From assembly GCF_007747655.1 (NCBI RefSeq), contig NZ_CP036274.1:2356001-2420000 (forward strand): a stretch of 64,000 nt of DNA, read 5' to 3'. The notes below the pieces were generated by a model. The model saw only the letters and a list, made by a program, of their open reading frames with translations. It was not told where the DNA came from and made no database searches. This DNA comes from Anatilimnocola aggregata (lineage in GTDB: Bacteria > Planctomycetota > Planctomycetia > Pirellulales > Pirellulaceae). Shown in pieces: positions 10,772 to 19,749 of this stretch (positions are counted from its first letter, which is position 1; each line of letters begins with the position of its first letter). A program made the position numbers and the translations under genes.

Positions 10772-12253
10772 ATGAGCACCGCTACCACAACCCACACTCC
10801 TTCGCGTCACCCGGGCGTCACTATTTCCCCTTTATCCACTCGAGGTCGCACGAAGATCGTGGCCACCGTCGGCCCCGCCTGCCGCAGCATCGAGATGCTG
10901 ACCAAACTGATTCGCGCCGGAGTTTCCGTATTCCGTCTGAACACTGCTCACGGCAACGAACAACAGCGAGCTGAGATTCTCGCCGATATCCGTAAGGCGT
11001 CGGCCGAGATCGGCATCGAAGTTGGCGTGCTGGTCGATCTCGCCGGTCCCAAGATTCGCTTGGGAGAATTGCACACCGATCCCACCAACTGCGAACCAGG
11101 GGCAATCTATCGCTTCGTCCGTGGCAACAACCCGCAAGCAGCCGATGAACTGACCTGCACATACGCTTCCCTCGTCAGCGAATTGCAAGTCGGCGATAGC
11201 GTAATGCTGGCCGACGGCACCGTGAGCATGGTGGTGGTTGGCAAGGTCAACGATGAAGTTCGCTGCCGCGTTGTCGGTGGCGGCATCATCCGTAGTCGGC
11301 AAGGAATCAATCTCCCCGGTGCCAAGCTAAGTGTCGCTTCGCTGACCGAAGCCGACATGGCGAATGCCCTGTGGGCCGCCAAGAACGACATCGACTTCGT
11401 GAGCCTCAGCTTTGTCCGTTCGCCCGTGAACGTGCTCCTCCTCAAAGAGTTGCTTCAGTCTCAAGGGTGCAAAGCGTGGGTGATTGCCAAAATCGAAAAG
11501 CCCGAAGCGCTGTTGCATCTGAAAGAGATCGTCGCAGTCGCCGATGGTGTGATGGTCGCGCGAGGTGATTTGGGTGTCGAGATTGATGTAGCCGAAATCG
11601 CCGTGGCGCAGAAGCGAATCGTGCGGGAATGTCAGGAGCAAGGCAAGCCGGTGATTGTGGCGACGCAGATGCTCGACAGCATGCACCACAATCGCCGTCC
11701 AACACGAGCCGAAGCGACCGACGTTGCCAATGCCATTCTCGATGGTGCCGATGCCTGCATGCTTTCTGGCGAAACAGCCATCGGCGAGTTTCCCGTCGAA
11801 GCGGTCGAAACAATGAATCGCATTGCAATCGCCACGGAACCACTCCTGAAAGAAATGTCATACAAGACGCGAGTCGCACACGACGATGTCCATCCCATCA
11901 CGGCAGCTGTCGTGCGCGGCACAGCGGTCATTGTCGAACAATTGGGTGCCAAGCTGGTCGTCGTGGCGACTCGCGGCGGCGGCACTTGTCGGCTCCGAAG
12001 CAAGCAACGGGATTTTGTGCCGACCATTGGCACCAGCGACTCCCTGGCGGTCTTGCGACTCTTGACGTTGTTCTGGGGCGTTACTCCGCTCGCCGGCGCG
12101 CCGGTTCATGATGGTCCCGCGCTCCGCGCCTTCATCGACGATTGGGGCCGCAAGCAGGGCCTGCTGCAAAAAGGCGATTGCGTTGTCTTCGTCACCGGCA
12201 CCAACTTCTATCCGCTGGCTCAAAACCTGCTCGTTGTCCATCAAGTGGAATGA
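10772..12253 (+). CDS. pyk: Pyruvate kinase
   Basis: Pyruvate kinase converts phosphoenolpyruvate and ADP to pyruvate and ATP, the last step of glycolysis. Motifs in order: RTKIVATVGPA and FRLNTAHG at the N-terminus, DLAGPKIRLGEL, the K-E active-site strand VIAKIEKPEAL, MVARGDLGVEI, and the signature RPTRAEATDVANAILDGADA, then MLSGETAIGEFPVEAV. The length of 493 residues is usual. The start ATG follows CCGGAGG. The C-terminal allosteric domain is present (VVVATRGGGTCRLRSKQRD). The gene ends one base before the convergent metallophosphoesterase gene. Confidence 0.95.
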   Translation: MSTATTTHTPSRHPGVTISPLSTRGRTKIVATVGPACRSIEMLTKLIRAGVSVFRLNTAHGNEQQRAEILADIRKASAEIGIEVGVLVDLAGPKIRLGELHTDPTNCEPGAIYRFVRGNNPQAADELTCTYASLVSELQVGDSVMLADGTVSMVVVGKVNDEVRCRVVGGGIIRSRQGINLPGAKLSVASLTEADMANALWAAKNDIDFVSLSFVRSPVNVLLLKELLQSQGCKAWVIAKIEKPEALLHLKEIVAVADGVMVARGDLGVEIDVAEIAVAQKRIVRECQEQGKPVIVATQMLDSMHHNRRPTRAEATDVANAILDGADACMLSGETAIGEFPVEAVETMNRIAIATEPLLKEMSYKTRVAHDDVHPITAAVVRGTAVIVEQLGAKLVVVATRGGGTCRLRSKQRDFVPTIGTSDSLAVLRLLTLFWGVTPLAGAPVHDGPALRAFIDDWGRKQGLLQKGDCVVFVTGTNFYPLAQNLLVVHQVE

Positions 12254-12254
12254 G

Positions 12255-13154
12255 CTATTTCGCGGCCACTTCTTCGGCAGTGCGCTCGTGCAGGTAACTC
12301 ACCCGCGCGAGCGCTTCGGCCTGCGTCACGCCTTGAGCAATTGGCAGTAACAGATAGGCGGCGCGGCCACTACAGCAATCGAGAATGATCTGTTGTGGAT
12401 TGGGCGAGTGAACTCCAGACGCACAGGGCTCGTGTCCGTTGACCAGCATTTGGGCCGAGACCAACTTGGCAAATGCAGCGGCATTGGCAGCCCGATAGTC
12501 GCGTCCCCAGACCAGTCGGAACACGTCGCTTCCCTGTTGCCAGTCGGCCGGAGACAGGGGGCGCTCGAAGATGCCCAAATCGAAGGTGTGAGAATCGCAG
12601 CGATCGGGCAAGCTGTGCGAAATGAACGTCCCTCCCGAGAGTCGGATGGCCAGCGGACAAGTGCCGATGAACTGCATGTACGCGCTGCGAACTCGATCGG
12701 CCGCGCAGGCCCCGTACATCTCGACAATCCCCGCGCGAAACTGCAGATTCAGCATGCGCTTGCTCTTGCAGATCGGAAAGTCACCCAGCTCGGCCAACTC
12801 ATGATTGCTGAGCAAGAAGTGAAACCGATCGGGATACTGGCACTTCAGCCGGGCGACATCTTCCAGCAGCAGGTGACTCATGCAGCCCGCGTCACCAGGG
12901 TAAGACGGCCCGCCGTGACAAACCTCTTGCATCACCAGGTGCCGTCGCGGATTGGCAGACAGATCGGCCACTTGCACCAGGCGGTTGAAGTTGAGCCGGT
13001 TGCCGTGCAGATCGGCCGAGATCAGCACGTCGTCCCCTGCGTCGGCGTCGAGCAACACCAGGTTGCCCTGTCTCGAAGCGGTGGCGCGGTTAGCTGCTGC
13101 TGCCTGCGTGCAGCATTGAAGCACCGATTCGATCTGAGCGGATGAGGCAGCCAT
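12255..13154 (-). CDS. Calcineurin-like metallophosphoesterase
   Basis: Metal-ligand motifs of the calcineurin-like phosphoesterase fold are seen: SADLHGN near residue 46 (usual GDxHG), FLLSNHELAEL (usual GNHE), FISHSLPD (His strand) and VNGHEPC (usual GHT/GHE). The predicted protein has 299 residues and no signal peptide, so it is cytoplasmic. The substrate is unknown; members cleave protein phosphates, dinucleoside tetraphosphates or nucleotides. I chose the start at 13154 (MAASSAQIESVLQC) because the longer frame to 13262 would run through the promoter of the divergent glycosylase gene. Confidence 0.8.
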   Translation of the reverse strand: MAASSAQIESVLQCCTQAAAANRATASRQGNLVLLDADAGDDVLISADLHGNRLNFNRLVQVADLSANPRRHLVMQEVCHGGPSYPGDAGCMSHLLLEDVARLKCQYPDRFHFLLSNHELAELGDFPICKSKRMLNLQFRAGIVEMYGACAADRVRSAYMQFIGTCPLAIRLSGGTFISHSLPDRCDSHTFDLGIFERPLSPADWQQGSDVFRLVWGRDYRAANAAAFAKLVSAQMLVNGHEPCASGVHSPNPQQIILDCCSGRAAYLLLPIAQGVTQAEALARVSYLHERTAEEVAAK

Positions 13155-13260
13155 GTCTGCTAACAGAGTACCATCCGTGCTCGAAAACGTCCACGCGAAC
13201 CCTGTTCTCTGCGACCCGGCGATTGTGGACACGCCGCTAACCGACCTATCATCAGCGGTC

Positions 13261-13863
13261 ATGCCGCAGCCTCTTCGTCGCCCGTTTTACGACCGCCCGC
13301 CGGAAGTCGTCGCGCGCGAATTGATTGGTAAGTTACTCTTGCGGGAGACGTCGGCCGGCCTGTGCGGCGGACTGATTGTCGAAACCGAAGCCTATCTGGC
13401 CGAGGGTGATTCGGCCTGCCATGCGGCCAAGGGGCAGACGCCGCGGAACGCTTCGATGTTCGGCCCGCCCGGACATGCTTACGTTTACTCCATTCACGCC
13501 AAATGGTGCGTCAATGTCGTGACGGAACAGGCTGGAGTGGCGAGCGCTGTTCTCATTCGTGCACTCGAACCACTCATTAACCTGGAGTTGCTGCAAGCGC
13601 GTCGCCCCCTCGCGACAACCCGTGACTTGGCGCGCGGCCCCGCAAGGCTGTGTAGCGCGCTCGAGGTCACTCGTGCGCAGGATGGTCTTGATCTGACCGT
13701 GGCCGAACAATTATGGATTGCCCGATCGGCAGGCCTGAAACTGTCGCCAGATTCCATCGGCACATCGACACGCATCGGCGTCACTAGCGCCCACGACCTG
13801 CCGCTACGCTTTTATCTTCGCGGCAGTTCGTTTGTCAGCGGACCGAAGAAGTTGAATCGGTAG
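13261..13863 (+). CDS. mpg: 3-methyladenine DNA glycosylase (AAG/MPG family)
   Basis: This base-excision repair enzyme removes alkylated purines from DNA. It shows the AAG family signature: ELIGKLLLRE, the catalytic Glu in GGLIVETEAYL, the stretch DSACHAAKGQTPRNASMFGPPGHAYVYSI, and DLARGPARLCSAL near the C-terminal third. Length from the internal ATG at 13261 is 200 residues, matching bacterial members. The frame is open 36 codons further upstream, but that part overlaps the divergent phosphoesterase start and has no family similarity that I can see. A G/C hairpin follows the stop codon. Confidence 0.92.
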   Translation: MPQPLRRPFYDRPPEVVARELIGKLLLRETSAGLCGGLIVETEAYLAEGDSACHAAKGQTPRNASMFGPPGHAYVYSIHAKWCVNVVTEQAGVASAVLIRALEPLINLELLQARRPLATTRDLARGPARLCSALEVTRAQDGLDLTVAEQLWIARSAGLKLSPDSIGTSTRIGVTSAHDLPLRFYLRGSSFVSGPKKLNR

Positions 13864-13866
13864 GCG

Positions 13867-13883
13867 AGGGGGTTACGCCCCCT
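13867..13883 (+). terminator. Hairpin after the glycosylase gene
   Basis: AGGGGG and CCCCCT form a 6-bp all-but-one G-C stem with loop TTACG, starting 4 bases past the stop codon. There is no T-run, so it is only a candidate terminator or a short dispersed palindrome. Confidence 0.4.
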
Positions 13884-13983
13884 ACCTAAATCCAAAACTT
13901 GAGTCCCCCTCATTCACCTGCTAAAGAATAGTCAGCTAACTCCTGGCTATCCTCCAATTCGTACCTCAAACCCTAGACAAATC

Positions 13984-15315
13984 ATGCAACGTCGCGACTT
14001 CATCGAACAGAGCCTGGCTGCCGGAATCGTCTTTGCGAGCACAGCGCACCTGGTGAATCCTCGCCCCGCCTATGCCTTGGCTAATGATAAAATTTCGATC
14101 TGTGCGATGGGAGTGAAAGGACGTGGCGGGCATGTGCTGCAGAGTTTCATGGGATTGCCCGAAGTCGACGTGAAGTACGTTTGCGACCTGGACGAATCTG
14201 TGCTCGCTGCGCGGGTCGCGATGGTCGAAAAGGCGACCGGCCGCCGGCCGCAAGCGATTAAGGACTATCGCCAGGCTCTCGACGATAAATCGCTCGATGC
14301 CATCGTCATCGGCACGCCCGACCATTGGCATGCTTTGCCCACCATTCATGGCTGCCAGGCTAAGAAAGACGTCTACGTCGAAAAGCCCGATGGCCACAAC
14401 ATCATGGAAGGACGCACCATGGTGGCGGCAGCTAAGAAGCACGGCCGAGTAGTGCAAATGGGCACCCAAGCTCGTACCGGCCCGCACCTGCTCAGTTTGA
14501 TGGAGTATTTGAAAACGGGCGCGCTTGGCAAGGTCCGTTTCGCCAAAGCTTGGGAAAGTGCCAAGCAGGGAAGCATTGGCCACGCGCCCGATGGCACAGC
14601 ACCGGCGGGACTCGATTACAACACCTGGCTTGGCAGCGCGCCGCTCCGGCCGTTCAATCCAATGCGTTTTCACGGCAACTGGCGCTGGTTTTTCGACTAC
14701 GGCACCGGTGACCTTGGCAACGATGGCGTCCATCGCCTCGACATGGCCCGCTGGGCCCTCACCGCAGCAGCTGCGGCCAAGGGCGAAGTCGTACCGGAGA
14801 TGCCGCGGGCCATTGCTTCTCTCGGCGGCAAGTACTACTTCGACGACGATCAGGAATGGCCCGATACGCTCATGACCACCTTCGATTTCGCGGGTGGCTA
14901 TCTGCTCACCTACGAAATGCGCGTTTGGAATGCCTATCACCTGCACGACGAACCTGAAGGTGCCGCCGTGCATGGCGATCAGGGCTACGTGATCATCGGC
15001 AACAGTCGCTGGCGGGCCTTCGATCCCAAGGGGAAGCCAGTGACCGAAGACAAAGCGGGCTACAACGACGTCGGCCACGTCAAAAACTTCCTCGACTGCA
15101 TGCGCTCGCGCGGCAAACCAAACGCCGATCTCGAAACCGTTGGTCACCCCTCCAGCTTGCTCTGCCACCTCGGCAATGCTGCTTGGCGCGCCGGCCGCAC
15201 GCTCAAGTTCGACAAAGAGACCTACAAGTTCATCGGCGACGACGACGCGAACCAATACCTGACTCGCGCCGAATATCGCAAGCCGTTCGAACTGCCAAAG
15301 ATTGCTGATTTGTAG
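13984..15315 (+). CDS. Gfo/Idh/MocA family oxidoreductase with Tat signal
   Basis: This is an NAD(P)-dependent dehydrogenase-fold protein exported by the twin-arginine route: it begins MQRRDFIEQSLAAG and has a hydrophobic stretch and a likely cleavage site near residue 31. The Rossmann part has CAMGVKGRGGHVL; the catalytic strand reads YVEKPDGHNIMEG (usual EKP); GTPDHWHALP is the typical substrate-side loop. The C-terminal domain holds GDLGNDGVHRLDMARWAL. Length is 443 residues. Many paralogues of this exported type occur in planctomycetes and are thought to act on sugars; the substrate here is unknown. Single-gene unit. Confidence 0.88.
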   Translation: MQRRDFIEQSLAAGIVFASTAHLVNPRPAYALANDKISICAMGVKGRGGHVLQSFMGLPEVDVKYVCDLDESVLAARVAMVEKATGRRPQAIKDYRQALDDKSLDAIVIGTPDHWHALPTIHGCQAKKDVYVEKPDGHNIMEGRTMVAAAKKHGRVVQMGTQARTGPHLLSLMEYLKTGALGKVRFAKAWESAKQGSIGHAPDGTAPAGLDYNTWLGSAPLRPFNPMRFHGNWRWFFDYGTGDLGNDGVHRLDMARWALTAAAAAKGEVVPEMPRAIASLGGKYYFDDDQEWPDTLMTTFDFAGGYLLTYEMRVWNAYHLHDEPEGAAVHGDQGYVIIGNSRWRAFDPKGKPVTEDKAGYNDVGHVKNFLDCMRSRGKPNADLETVGHPSSLLCHLGNAAWRAGRTLKFDKETYKFIGDDDANQYLTRAEYRKPFELPKIADL

Positions 15316-15441
15316 TGCGCCTGCTTCACCACTGCGCCCCGGTACTCGTGGCACGCCACGCAACTACAGGAAGACGGTTGCGGTGAGGGTCTTAGCTGGA
15401 GAAAGACGCGCCGATGCGCTGGAAGCCTTTCGATAGCGATG

Positions 15442-15807
15442 CTAAACGATGATGTTTCCGGGATCGATTTGAAACGACTCGAAGTGGGGATTGTCGTCAA
15501 AGACAGTCAGTCCCAACCCATTGGCAAAACGAATCGTCAGTGACTGCGGGGCCGCGATTGTGATCGCTACGACGCGCTGCCCGATGATGCGCTGAAAATG
15601 AAACGGACCTCGATCAGGATCAAACTCGCCGGAGTGAGTATCCACCAACTGGCCCGTCTCGCTCCGCAAATCCCATCGCGCGGTGACCGAAATGGTTCCC
15701 GTCGGCGTGAAATGGAATTGAAACTGGTACGTACCGATACAGACTTGCGACAACTCGCCGCCGATCAGAAAACTTAAGTCCAAGTCGGCCGGCACGCCGT
15801 ACATCAT
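15442..15807 (-). CDS. Small conserved hypothetical protein
   Basis: This protein of 121 residues has no signal peptide or membrane segment. It looks all-beta, with the pattern YQFQFHFTPTGTISVTARWDLR in the first half and RFANGLGLTVFDDNPHFESFQI near the C-terminus. That last motif recalls small uncharacterised proteins of the DUF6188 type, but I cannot confirm it. It starts 20 bases after the sugar isomerase gene on the same strand, so the two may be cotranscribed. Function unknown. Confidence 0.6.
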   Translation of the reverse strand: MMYGVPADLDLSFLIGGELSQVCIGTYQFQFHFTPTGTISVTARWDLRSETGQLVDTHSGEFDPDRGPFHFQRIIGQRVVAITIAAPQSLTIRFANGLGLTVFDDNPHFESFQIDPGNIIV

Positions 15808-15827
15808 TCAGGTCCTTTTCCTCGCCA

Positions 15828-16763
15828 CTACGCAAACGCTGCCTTCATCTCTTGAAAGTGCTTGGCGCATTCTTCGCGTACGTTGCCGGCTTCTTCGTAT
15901 TCGAGCACGACGTAACCGCGATAGTTGGCATCGCGCATGATCTTGGCGAGGCGTTTGTAGTCGGCGGGGACTTTTTTCTTGTCGGGCCCGGTCATCACCA
16001 CCTTCACCTGCATGTTGAGCGCGTAGGGGGCGATCTGTTCGAGTTCGCGGTACGGATCGTCGCTGTGGAAATTGCCGCTGTCGACATTCACGCCGAACCA
16101 CGGGCTGTTCACATCGCGCACGAATTGCAGCAGCCCATCGGCCGTTGCAGTGGGGCCGCCGTGATTCTCAAGTGCCAAGTGCACACCATGCTGCCCGGCG
16201 TATTCGCAGCACTCTTCAATGCCCGAGACCATCAGCGAGTGAGTTGCGGCGGGCGTGGAGTCCTTCTTCACGTGTCCGGCAAAGATGCGAATCACCGGCG
16301 CGCCGAGAATCTCGGCAAAGTCGATCCATTGCTTGGTCAGGGCAATCTGCTTCGTTCGTTCCTCGCCCGGCGGAAAGCCGAAGTCGTTGCCAATCGCCGT
16401 GCCCGAAACATCAAGCCCCAGGCGAAAGCACTGGCGACGGAGCGAACGCAGATAGTCGTGCGTGACCGCCTTGGGAAAATAGTACGACGTGAGTTCGGTT
16501 CCATCGCAGCCCAGTTTGGCACAATCGTTGATGAAGTCGGTCAGCGTGGCGGTCGGCTCGGTGCCGTCCTTTCCTTTTTGCAGCAGCGAGCGATAGCTGT
16601 ACGCTGCCAGGCTGAATTTGAACTTGCTCTGGCCATTGCGCGGGATGGGTTCGATCGCGGTTGCTGGTTGGCTCAGCGAAGTGGCTGCCGCGCAAGAGAC
16701 CGCGCCCAGGGCAGCAGCGGAAAGGAACTGTCGACGCGACGTAGTAGGCAAGTGAGTGTTCAC
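15828..16763 (-). CDS. Exported sugar phosphate isomerase/epimerase-like TIM-barrel protein
   Basis: This 311-residue protein belongs by appearance to the xylose-isomerase-like TIM-barrel superfamily (AP endonuclease family 2). Visible motifs are NDCAKLGCDGTELTSYYFP, a metal-ligand Glu in LALENHGGPTATADGLLQF, FGVNVDSGNFHSDDPY and YVVLEYEEAGN near the end. The N-terminus TTSRRQFLSAAALGAVSCAAAT is a Tat signal. The best start is GTG at 16763, with GGAG 8 bases upstream; the open frame runs 36 codons further but would bury the Tat signal. The usual reaction is isomerisation or epimerisation of a sugar or inositol derivative, probably in the periplasm. Confidence 0.82.
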   Translation of the reverse strand: MNTHLPTTSRRQFLSAAALGAVSCAAATSLSQPATAIEPIPRNGQSKFKFSLAAYSYRSLLQKGKDGTEPTATLTDFINDCAKLGCDGTELTSYYFPKAVTHDYLRSLRRQCFRLGLDVSGTAIGNDFGFPPGEERTKQIALTKQWIDFAEILGAPVIRIFAGHVKKDSTPAATHSLMVSGIEECCEYAGQHGVHLALENHGGPTATADGLLQFVRDVNSPWFGVNVDSGNFHSDDPYRELEQIAPYALNMQVKVVMTGPDKKKVPADYKRLAKIMRDANYRGYVVLEYEEAGNVREECAKHFQEMKAAFA

Positions 16764-17039
16764 GCAAAAGGCTCCAGCGAGAGGGTGAGGATGCGATATG
16801 TTGTAACCGGTGGTTGCCGTCGTTGCGAACCGGAGCATGCAGCATGTCACATTCCACCTCTTAAAAGCCACGGGCCGTCATCTCTTCGCCCCTTAGCGAC
16901 CTGCTGAAACCGGAACTCGCGGCCGGCAATGCGATCGTTGCTGATGGCCCGCCACTGCCGCAGTCGACGCCGCAAGCTTAACTGGATATTCACTTTACGA
17001 CGTAACAGCAAATTTTACCCAAAAAACCAACTAAGCGTA

Positions 17040-17068
17040 TTGAAAACGAGTCTCATTATCTATAGAAT
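17040..17068 (+). promoter_or_regulatory. Sigma-70-type promoter for the TPR gene
   Basis: TTGAAA (17040-17045) and TAGAAT (17063-17068) are separated by exactly 17 bases, about 75 bases before the TPR-protein start codon. The surrounding 16.98-17.08 kb is markedly AT-rich. The rest of the 16764-17144 spacer, which also holds the start of the leftward isomerase gene, shows nothing else. Confidence 0.6.
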
Positions 17069-17144
17069 CATTCCAGCCAGCAAACGCTAGTCACTTCGGA
17101 CCATCCGACAGATCGCAAGCATCGGTTTTCGCTGAGGGTTGAAT

Positions 17145-17912
17145 ATGGCTGCTGGAATGACGCGCACGCTGGAATCGGCCGCGGCACTTTACAGGCGCGG
17201 CTTTCACGAAGAGGCCTTGGACGCCATCGAGAATTCGCTGGCGAGCTCGCCCGATGACGGCCGGCTCTGGGAACTACGCGGACTGGTGCTGCGGGCCACG
17301 GGCAACATTCCTCTCGCCTGCGATTCGCTGGAACATGCCTCGCTGCTGGTGCCACTCTCTTCTGGCGGCCAGGTAACACTGGCCGATTGCCTGGCTCGCA
17401 CGGGGCACGGCAACGTGGCGATCTGCATCGCCGAACACATTATCTCGCTGGCCAATGTCGATTGGTCGCTGCTGTTGTACCTGGCACAGGTGTGCGACCA
17501 GTGCGGACGGACCGATCTGAGCAGCGAGCTCTGTCGCGAAGTGAACTGGCGAGTCCCGACCTGCCACCAGGCTTATTACGATCTGGGTTATTACCTCGGT
17601 CGCGAGCGCCGCCCGCTGCCCGAAATTGAAGCGGCCGCCAGGCAGGCCATCGAACTCGCGCCGCAGGTTGCCAACTATCGCGTCGGCCTCGCTTCGCTGT
17701 TGTGGCAGCAAGGAGATGCCCCGGCTGCGTTTGGTGAAGCGAACGTACTCACTGAAACGGAGTTGAAACAGCTGACGTGCGAGTGCTGTTTGCGGCGGCT
17801 GGTGAAAATCTATTGGAATGCCAGCGCCTTTGCGAAGTCCAGCGCGTGCGTAGAACGGTTGGCCGAACTCGAACAAAGTTCGCGCCAGGCTCGTCCGGAT
17901 TGCCGCTCATGA
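17145..17912 (+). CDS. Tetratricopeptide-repeat protein
   Basis: This 255-residue protein consists of degenerate TPR helices (AAALYRRGFHEEALDAIENS, then SLEHASLLVPLSSGGQVTLA and AARQAIELAPQVANYRVGLA). No signal peptide or catalytic motif is seen, so it is likely a cytoplasmic scaffold or binding protein. The start is ATG at 17145, six bases after GAGGG; a TTG two codons earlier is less likely. Its stop overlaps the start of the next small gene (ATGA), implying translational coupling. A sigma-70-like promoter lies upstream. Partner and role unknown. Confidence 0.75.
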   Translation: MAAGMTRTLESAAALYRRGFHEEALDAIENSLASSPDDGRLWELRGLVLRATGNIPLACDSLEHASLLVPLSSGGQVTLADCLARTGHGNVAICIAEHIISLANVDWSLLLYLAQVCDQCGRTDLSSELCREVNWRVPTCHQAYYDLGYYLGRERRPLPEIEAAARQAIELAPQVANYRVGLASLLWQQGDAPAAFGEANVLTETELKQLTCECCLRRLVKIYWNASAFAKSSACVERLAELEQSSRQARPDCRS

Positions 17913-18160
17913 GCCAGTTGACTTATGTGTTGATGTTGCACGTGGCAGTCCTGGCCGTGGCGACTGTGGCGGGCCTGCTGTTGGTGATGCTGCGAAACTG
18001 GGGGGAGAATTGGACGATGAACGTGAGAAGTCGTGTCCAGCGACGTTACGTCAAACGCGAATTGAGTCTGCCGCAAACGATGGCGGGAACTGCCACGATC
18101 GTCAAGCCGAAGCGACTCAAGTCGACGCTAGTACGCCCGCTACTAAAGACGGCGCGCTAA
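17909..18160 (+). CDS. Small single-span membrane protein coupled to the TPR gene
   Basis: This 83-residue frame begins at the ATG that overlaps the TPR stop codon (ATGA at 17909-17912). Residues 6-28 are strongly hydrophobic (YVLMLHVAVLAVATVAGLLL), followed by a basic tail rich in Arg and Lys. That gives an N-out, C-in single-span topology by the positive-inside rule. The longer reading of the same frame from 17777 overlaps the TPR gene and is unlikely. It could anchor the TPR protein to the membrane, which is inference from the coupling. It ends 3 bases before the convergent gene. Confidence 0.55.
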   Translation: MSQLTYVLMLHVAVLAVATVAGLLLVMLRNWGENWTMNVRSRVQRRYVKRELSLPQTMAGTATIVKPKRLKSTLVRPLLKTAR

Positions 18161-18163
18161 GAA

Positions 18164-19585
18164 TCACTGGCTGTGCGAGGCCTCGCCTGACACGGATCTC
18201 CGCCCGCGTTCAGGCGAGGCCCGCATGACCGGTTTCGCTTCGAGCGAAAGAGCTGCCGCGGGACCAAGGGTCCGTTGAGCTTGCCGCAGCACTTGAGCGG
18301 CAGTCGCCGTATCGCCCGCCGCAGTGCTCGCTCGCAACCACGTCTCGAATACGGTCCGCTGGCCGGCAATAAACAGCGCGGCGTCTGGTCGGCGCTGGCT
18401 ACCCGCTTCGAGCAGTTGAATTGCCCGGGCATATTCTTGCTGCTGGCACAACCGCAGGACCCACTGCTGATGGATATGCAATTCATTTGTCCTCAGCGGC
18501 TGATAGGTGGCATCGAGCTTCAGCCCCATCGCAATCTTTTCTGCGGCCGCCGCGTGTTCGCCCGCCGTACACAGGGCTAGCGCCCAATTGTTTAGCCCGG
18601 CCAGCAGATTTTCCCGCGCATCGCGGTCGTGCTCATCGAGCAGAATGCTGATCTGCAGCTGGTTCACAGCGGTCGCGAAGTCTTTCTGCTCGAGCGCTGC
18701 TAAGGCCCGGTTGTAATAGATGCGTCCCAACAGCTGAGTCGGCAATATTGCCCGCCGAGTGGTATCGCGCGGCTTGGCAATCACGACCGCTGCGGTCGCC
18801 TCGCTTGCGTGACGCGTGAACCAATCGCGGCGCGTGGTTTCGACTTCCTCAATGCTCGGCCCCAACAAGCGGCAATTCACATGGCCACTCTGGGCAACAA
18901 TCTCGACGGGCACGCCAAGCTGCGAGCACAGGTCGTAGTAGAGAACGGTCGCCGTTACGCAATTGAAGTCGCCACAGGCGAGGGTGGTTTGCACAAGCGT
19001 GGCAGCTGGGCGAAACTTGCCAGCCAGGATCTCGCGATGTAAACCGGCGAGCAGTGCCGGCGCACGGTGCGTTGCAGGCAGCCGCGCAATTCCGGGCAAA
19101 TCGATGGCACTGTAGCGGGCAGCCCGCACCCGCAGCCAACGAGCCCGCTCATCGTGCTGGTCAATACCGCTGGCAATGAGTGCTGCTTCGATAAAATCGA
19201 TCTCCTGCAATTGACCATCTTGAGCATCGGCGAGCAGGGCGTTCTCGGCATCACTAAGGACGACCTGCGGCAGCGAATGGTTGCTGACGGCTACAATCGT
19301 CTGCTCATGAGCACTAGCTGATCCGCACGCCAAAAGTGCGACGGCGGTCAATACAACGACAGCTAACTGGCGATGGGCCAGGGGATAGCTTCGCGAGACC
19401 GGCGGGGTACAAATCACGTGGAGTTGAGGCTCGCGCGGGAGAGTGGGGCGAGAATGGCAGGCACACGGATGGGAAGCCGCCAGTTCGTGCGCTGGAGGCC
19501 AGTCAACCATACGTCGCAGATGGACGACTGGGGGCCGGGCCGAGCCGCTTCTGGCCAGAAAATACCCCGCGCGCGTGCCGGTCAT
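18164..19585 (-). CDS. Exported transglutaminase-like protein with TPR region
   Basis: The middle of the protein carries a transglutaminase-like segment: CGDFNCVTATVLYYDLCSQL with the possible nucleophile Cys, and GHVNCRLL with the His. Two or three TPR-like helix pairs follow (YYNRALAALEQKDFATAVNQ; NNWALALCTAGEHAAAAEKI). A hydrophobic stretch LAVVVLTAVALLACGSASA suggests a signal peptide. The 473-residue frame begins with about 70 residues of unlikely composition, so the true start is probably downstream; an in-frame ATG lies about 18 codons in and a GTG near 19417, neither with a good ribosome-binding site. Role unknown; such proteins often process or bind peptides in the envelope. Confidence 0.68.
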   Translation of the reverse strand: MTGTRAGYFLARSGSARPPVVHLRRMVDWPPAHELAASHPCACHSRPTLPREPQLHVICTPPVSRSYPLAHRQLAVVVLTAVALLACGSASAHEQTIVAVSNHSLPQVVLSDAENALLADAQDGQLQEIDFIEAALIASGIDQHDERARWLRVRAARYSAIDLPGIARLPATHRAPALLAGLHREILAGKFRPAATLVQTTLACGDFNCVTATVLYYDLCSQLGVPVEIVAQSGHVNCRLLGPSIEEVETTRRDWFTRHASEATAAVVIAKPRDTTRRAILPTQLLGRIYYNRALAALEQKDFATAVNQLQISILLDEHDRDARENLLAGLNNWALALCTAGEHAAAAEKIAMGLKLDATYQPLRTNELHIHQQWVLRLCQQQEYARAIQLLEAGSQRRPDAALFIAGQRTVFETWLRASTAAGDTATAAQVLRQAQRTLGPAAALSLEAKPVMRASPERGRRSVSGEASHSQ

Positions 19586-19749
19586 GCGGGCTGTGCCGAT
19601 GGCGCAAAAACTTTGCGGACCTTCACTTCGACCCGCGCGCCGATAAACCGATATGATGAAATTGTGGGGCGGCGCACTGGCGAAGGAATTCGCGGGGCAA
19701 CGCCCGTCGCCAGATCACGCTTATCTCTACGAAGCACGACGCACTGCCG

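Noticed and set aside
13966-15363. Minus-strand open frame of 465 codons
   Set aside because: It is the mirror of the Gfo/Idh/MocA gene, which has a Tat signal and intact motifs; the antisense frame has no recognisable content. High GC at third positions makes long antisense frames common here.
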